From Taeniopygia guttata (Eukaryota > Chordata > Aves > Passeriformes > Estrildidae): a DNA stretch of 64,000 nt. The DNA is taken from NCBI RefSeq assembly GCF_048771995.1, contig NC_133063.1, forward strand, positions 67,780,014 through 67,844,013, read 5' to 3'. The notes beneath the pieces are model-generated. The model worked only from the letters and a program-made list of their open reading frames with translations. It was not told where the DNA came from and ran no database searches. Shown piece by piece: positions 60,493-64,000 of the stretch; position 1 is the first letter of the stretch; every line of letters starts with the position of its first letter. Made by a program: the position numbers and the translations under genes.

Positions 60493-63400
60493 GTAAGTTC
60501 TGGGTTTATTCTCTTTACACAGGTTTGGCATGTACATTGCTTAATTGTTTTAGGGTAAATTAAATGATCTTCTAAGTTGTCTTTCATTCCACTGGCTTCT
60601 ACCTGAAACTGTTAAAAAATACTCTCTGGCAAGCTGCAGAAATGATGCCTTTGAGAAATATGAGACTGTTCCTTGGAGCCTGGAACAGATAGTCCCTCTA
60701 CATAGTATGATGAATAGAAGTTAATTAGTAAGTGTTGGAGTTTCAACAACTTCTTCAAATAAATGCTTTGAGTGGTAATCCTTCTTCCCCCAGTTTTATA
60801 TACTAAGCATGATTCCATGTGGTCTGAAATAGCCTGTGGTCAGCTGGAGTCACCTGTCCTGGCTGTGTCCTCTCCCAGCTTCTTGGGTAACCCATCTCCT
60901 TGCTGGTGGGATGGTATGAGGAGCAGAAAAAGCCTTGGTTCCCTGTAAGTGCTGCTCAGCAGTAATGAAAACAAATTTTACTATCAACACTGTTTCCAGC
61001 ATAAATCCAAAACATAGCCCCATAATATTTACTATGAAGAAAAATCAACTGTATCCATGCCAAAACCAGCACAGATCAATGAATAAAGAAATAAAAAATC
61101 AGAAAGGTAGAGGTCCAAAAATCCCAGCTTAATATAGTTTCCAGAACCAGCAGCAGGGTCAACATGCTGACTGTTTTTCAGTGCTGTAGAATGTGCATGT
61201 TAAGTAAGAAATGCTGAAGCATGTCCCAGTTGACATACATATAATTGAGTCAACTGTTAAATGTCTCCAAATCATCTTCAGCCTTCCATGTTAATCACCC
61301 TCTAAAGAAGTCAGGTCATAATGCAGTGCCCTTATGACAAAGGGAAAAAATGTCAGATCTTTTTGTTGCCTTTCAGGAGGATGAGTATTCTGCAAACATA
61401 CTATGCCATAAAAGAAACTGATTATGATTCTGGTCCCTATCGTTTTAATTTTTGATTCTTTTTGTGAGGCCTGATAAGTAGAAGCAGGAAGAGTCTTTGT
61501 GCACCAGTGATTGTGAAAATCTAGATGCAAGTGGGTGCTTCCTGTGTCAGGGCCTCCCACCACTACTCAGTTCCTTAATCTGAGGCGCTGTGATCTTTAA
61601 CTTGTTCCTTGTGGTTACTCAGCCTGACGAGGCCAAGTCCCTTCTTCTGCACGCAGACAACCGCTCGTGCTACCAAAATACTTGGTAGCATTTCATGTAC
61701 CAAGTATTACACTGTAGCTGCCATTTTGTGTGTGCTATCACAATCTACATGCCTCCAATTCATCATCCTTAAAAAGGTATGTTTGCAGTAATGGTTTGTG
61801 GCATTTTCTGTAGAAAATTGTTTTGCAGGTTTTTATGATATGTGAAAAGGAGTGCTGGCTTCTTTGGCTTCTTATTTAAACCATTTTCTGTGTTTCCTTT
61901 GAAAAGTTACACCAGTTCAGAGATCTCTCGTCTCTATTCATCAGAAGCCATCCTGGAGCCCCAGTGCTCCCTACAGTTAGGGAGTTCATTTCCCTCCACC
62001 TGCATTTTCTTTTTACACTATCTTTTTTACATTTGTGTCTAATTTACAATAGTCAAAAGCACATATTTCTAGTGATTAAAGATTATTGTCAACACTTGAA
62101 CTAGAAAAAGAGGATACAATGAAATGCAAAGGATTTGATTGACCTGACAGAATGGAAAAGTGTGACTTCAGAAAGGAAGTGCAATGGTTAATCAAAAATT
62201 AGATTGTATTAAACAAAACTATTTTGCATGCAAGACATTGCATCTTCAGCAACTGAAAAGATGTAGTACGCCTTTTATACGTTAAGCTATGTTTTCCTTT
62301 AATCTTCTGTGAATGGCTTTTAAAATTAGATCTAAATATGTTATATATTTTTAATATATTTACAGTTATAGTTATTAGTTATAGTTGTAGTTATATATAT
62401 TACACATGATTTATTTATTTATATATATATATTTAAATCTAAAATTCTCTATATAGACATATTTACATATCTATATATTAACATGCTATGGTTTAGCCAC
62501 TAACAGTACAGTATGTGAGCTTCAAGCATATTATGCTGATAATTAATAAAAAAACAATAGCAAATAAAGTTTACTATTTATTCATAACTATTGATCAGGC
62601 ATGTTCAGCACTACACTAGGTGCAAACCAGAGATAGTGCTTAAACTAAAAACCAGCAGAGTATTTTTCTTCAGCTGACTGCCTCATAATTTGATGGACTT
62701 GCTGGTAATGTTAAGTTTTCCTTTTGGCTAAAAAGAGCAAAGAGAGGGAAAGATTTTTCCCAGAGACATTTTTGATAATTTAGTCAATGCCTTAAATGTA
62801 AAGGCAGAAGAATGAGTTCAGAGACTGTATTTATGCAGAAACCAATATAGTTTTGCTTTAAAAGGGGATCCTGAGGTAGGGGGTGGTACTCGGCTGGATT
62901 CAGAGGTCTCTACTAAAATATTTGCAGGAGTATTTACCACATCTGTTTTGTTTTTTTTTTTCAGAAGTTTAAATTGGTTTGCTTCTCCTAGATGTTTCCA
63001 GCACATTTCTTCCAAATATGCTTAAATTTCTGCAAGATATTTCTGGATTTTTGCTATCTGAAAAACTTCCTCAACTATATTTCCAGAACACTAAAATGGT
63101 TGCAAAGCTTGCATTTACTATTAATTGTTTTTAAAATTTTTTTTCTACTGTGGCTGATGCGGCATATTAAGCTCAGAGCCATTTTAGTTCAAAGTTGCTG
63201 GAGCTTTGCCATTGTCGAGTCCCTGTGCATGTTTCATAAATTAAGAAATTTCTCATTGTCCCATTGAGCTAAAATTCCTGATGTTGTAGATAGAATAATT
63301 GTGTCACTGGTGTCACTTCATGCTCTGGTGAAATTCCTGTTGATTTCCATTAAAGCCTTGCATGAGCATGCCTCAGTATTAATGAGGGAAGACTTGCTGA

Positions 63401-64000
63401 TTTTGACACACAGATTTTTTCTGTGCAGGAGAACACTGGAGTATAACGAGAATAGCTTAAGAGCACATTGGATGAGACAATAGGCAGAATAACATGGAAT
63501 ATAAAGGCATGTTGATATGAGGGACATTGGAAGCCTTCTTTTCCCCACAACCCATCAACAGCACCACAGACCTTTTTTTTTTTGCTGGCAGCTTCAGAAG
63601 AAAGCCTTGTGAAAGATATGTGGGCTAATCAGTGCAATATAATCCTCACTCTTTACAGAAAGGAGGATTTATTAGCTGGCATTCTAGCTATTTTGCTAAA
63701 ATTCTTCCTCACAGTAAGTTATTCCAGTACTATTATTCTAAAGCTGCAACTAATTTGCTTTATTTTTACAGTGATGAGGTCTCATCAGCCTTTCTGGAAC
63801 AACAGGAAATAAACCAGAGATATTCTAATGCTGTAGTTTTTAGATCTACTTTTTACTTGTCAAGAAAATCAATGATAAGAGATTCTAGTCTCTGCACTCA
63901 ACTGGACAAATATTGTATTTCCTAAAGATATACAGGGTATTTTTATTTGTTACATAACAATTAAAATAATTTTCAGTTTTGTCTATGCATACATTTTTAA
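60493..64000 (+). other. DOCK8: Start of DOCK8 intron 2
   Basis: From the exon 2 donor to the window end no further DOCK8 exon is visible. The interval contains an LTR fragment (60,777-61,073), an AT-rich TATA/TTTA simple region (about 62,335-62,450) and otherwise unremarkable intronic DNA. Open frames up to 97 codons near 63,300-63,925 show no recognised similarity. Confidence 0.65.
60777..61073 (+). mobile_element. Truncated LTR, same family as 39.6-40.2 kb, opposite orientation
   Basis: The plus strand reads CTTCTTCCCCCAGTTTTATA, then 'gtggtcagctggagtcacct', 'gtcctggctgtgtcc', 'catagccccataatattt' and ends 'ccaaaaccagcaca' at 61,073. These blocks are collinear with the reverse complement of the solo LTR at 39,580-40,172. 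About 300 bases of the 5' half are missing. It lies 285 bases downstream of DOCK8 exon 2. Confidence 0.82.

Noticed and set aside
61600-61790. Possible DOCK8 exon 3 after an acceptor-like CTCAG near 61,620
   Set aside because: The translation in the needed phase does not resemble the expected DOCK8 sequence, so exon 3 is taken to lie outside the window.

Overview
This window is nuclear DNA from a vertebrate, almost certainly a bird. Genes are split into short exons with GT-AG introns and sit in AT-rich DNA. Three promoters are CpG islands. The repeats are CR1 retroposons with the typical bird 3' tail, plus bird-type ERV LTRs. Gene content matches the PGM5 / ZNG1 (CBWD) / DOCK8 block, which lies on the Z chromosome near DMRT1 in birds studied so far; Z linkage here is an inference from gene identity. 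The LTR family at 39.6-40.2 kb and 60.8-61.1 kb is one I associate with Neoaves or songbirds, but I do not claim a species.

Layout. (1) 1-790: CpG island with coding exon 1 of PGM5 on the minus strand (38-298); the rest of PGM5 lies left of the window. (2) 800-13,380: intergenic, with a 79-bp perfect tandem duplication, one CR1 3' end and no gene I can support. (3) 13,382-34,693: the complete coding region of ZNG1 on the minus strand, in 15 exons. I traced every exon; phases join without a break to 368 codons plus stop. Introns carry a CR1 (22.56-23.20 kb), a small ERV remnant with two LTR pieces (27.50-28.25 kb) and a near-perfect hairpin (23.55-23.59 kb). (4) 34,694-42,417: 7.7 kb between the divergent genes ZNG1 and DOCK8, with a CR1 abutting the ZNG1 promoter and a solo LTR. 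(5) 42,418 onward: DOCK8 on the plus strand. Coding exon 1 is 42,418-42,470 and exon 2 is 60,390-60,492. Exon 3 was not found and should lie to the right. The 17.9-kb intron 1 holds three long CR1 copies, all antisense to DOCK8, and an older CR1-like piece.

Roles. ZNG1 is a zinc-transfer GTPase that loads methionine aminopeptidase 1; the METAP1-binding CPELVP motif, the P-loop, the CxCC zinc motif and NKTD are all visible. DOCK8 is a CDC42 guanine-exchange factor of blood cells, and its CpG island has a strong palindromic NF-kB-type site and ETS cores. PGM5 (aciculin) is an adherens-junction, muscle-type phosphoglucomutase relative, with an MEF2-like element upstream. The genes share a neighbourhood, not a pathway. 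I found no sign of a new biological system; the most interesting points are ancestral linkage, transposons at promoters, and a few structural oddities.
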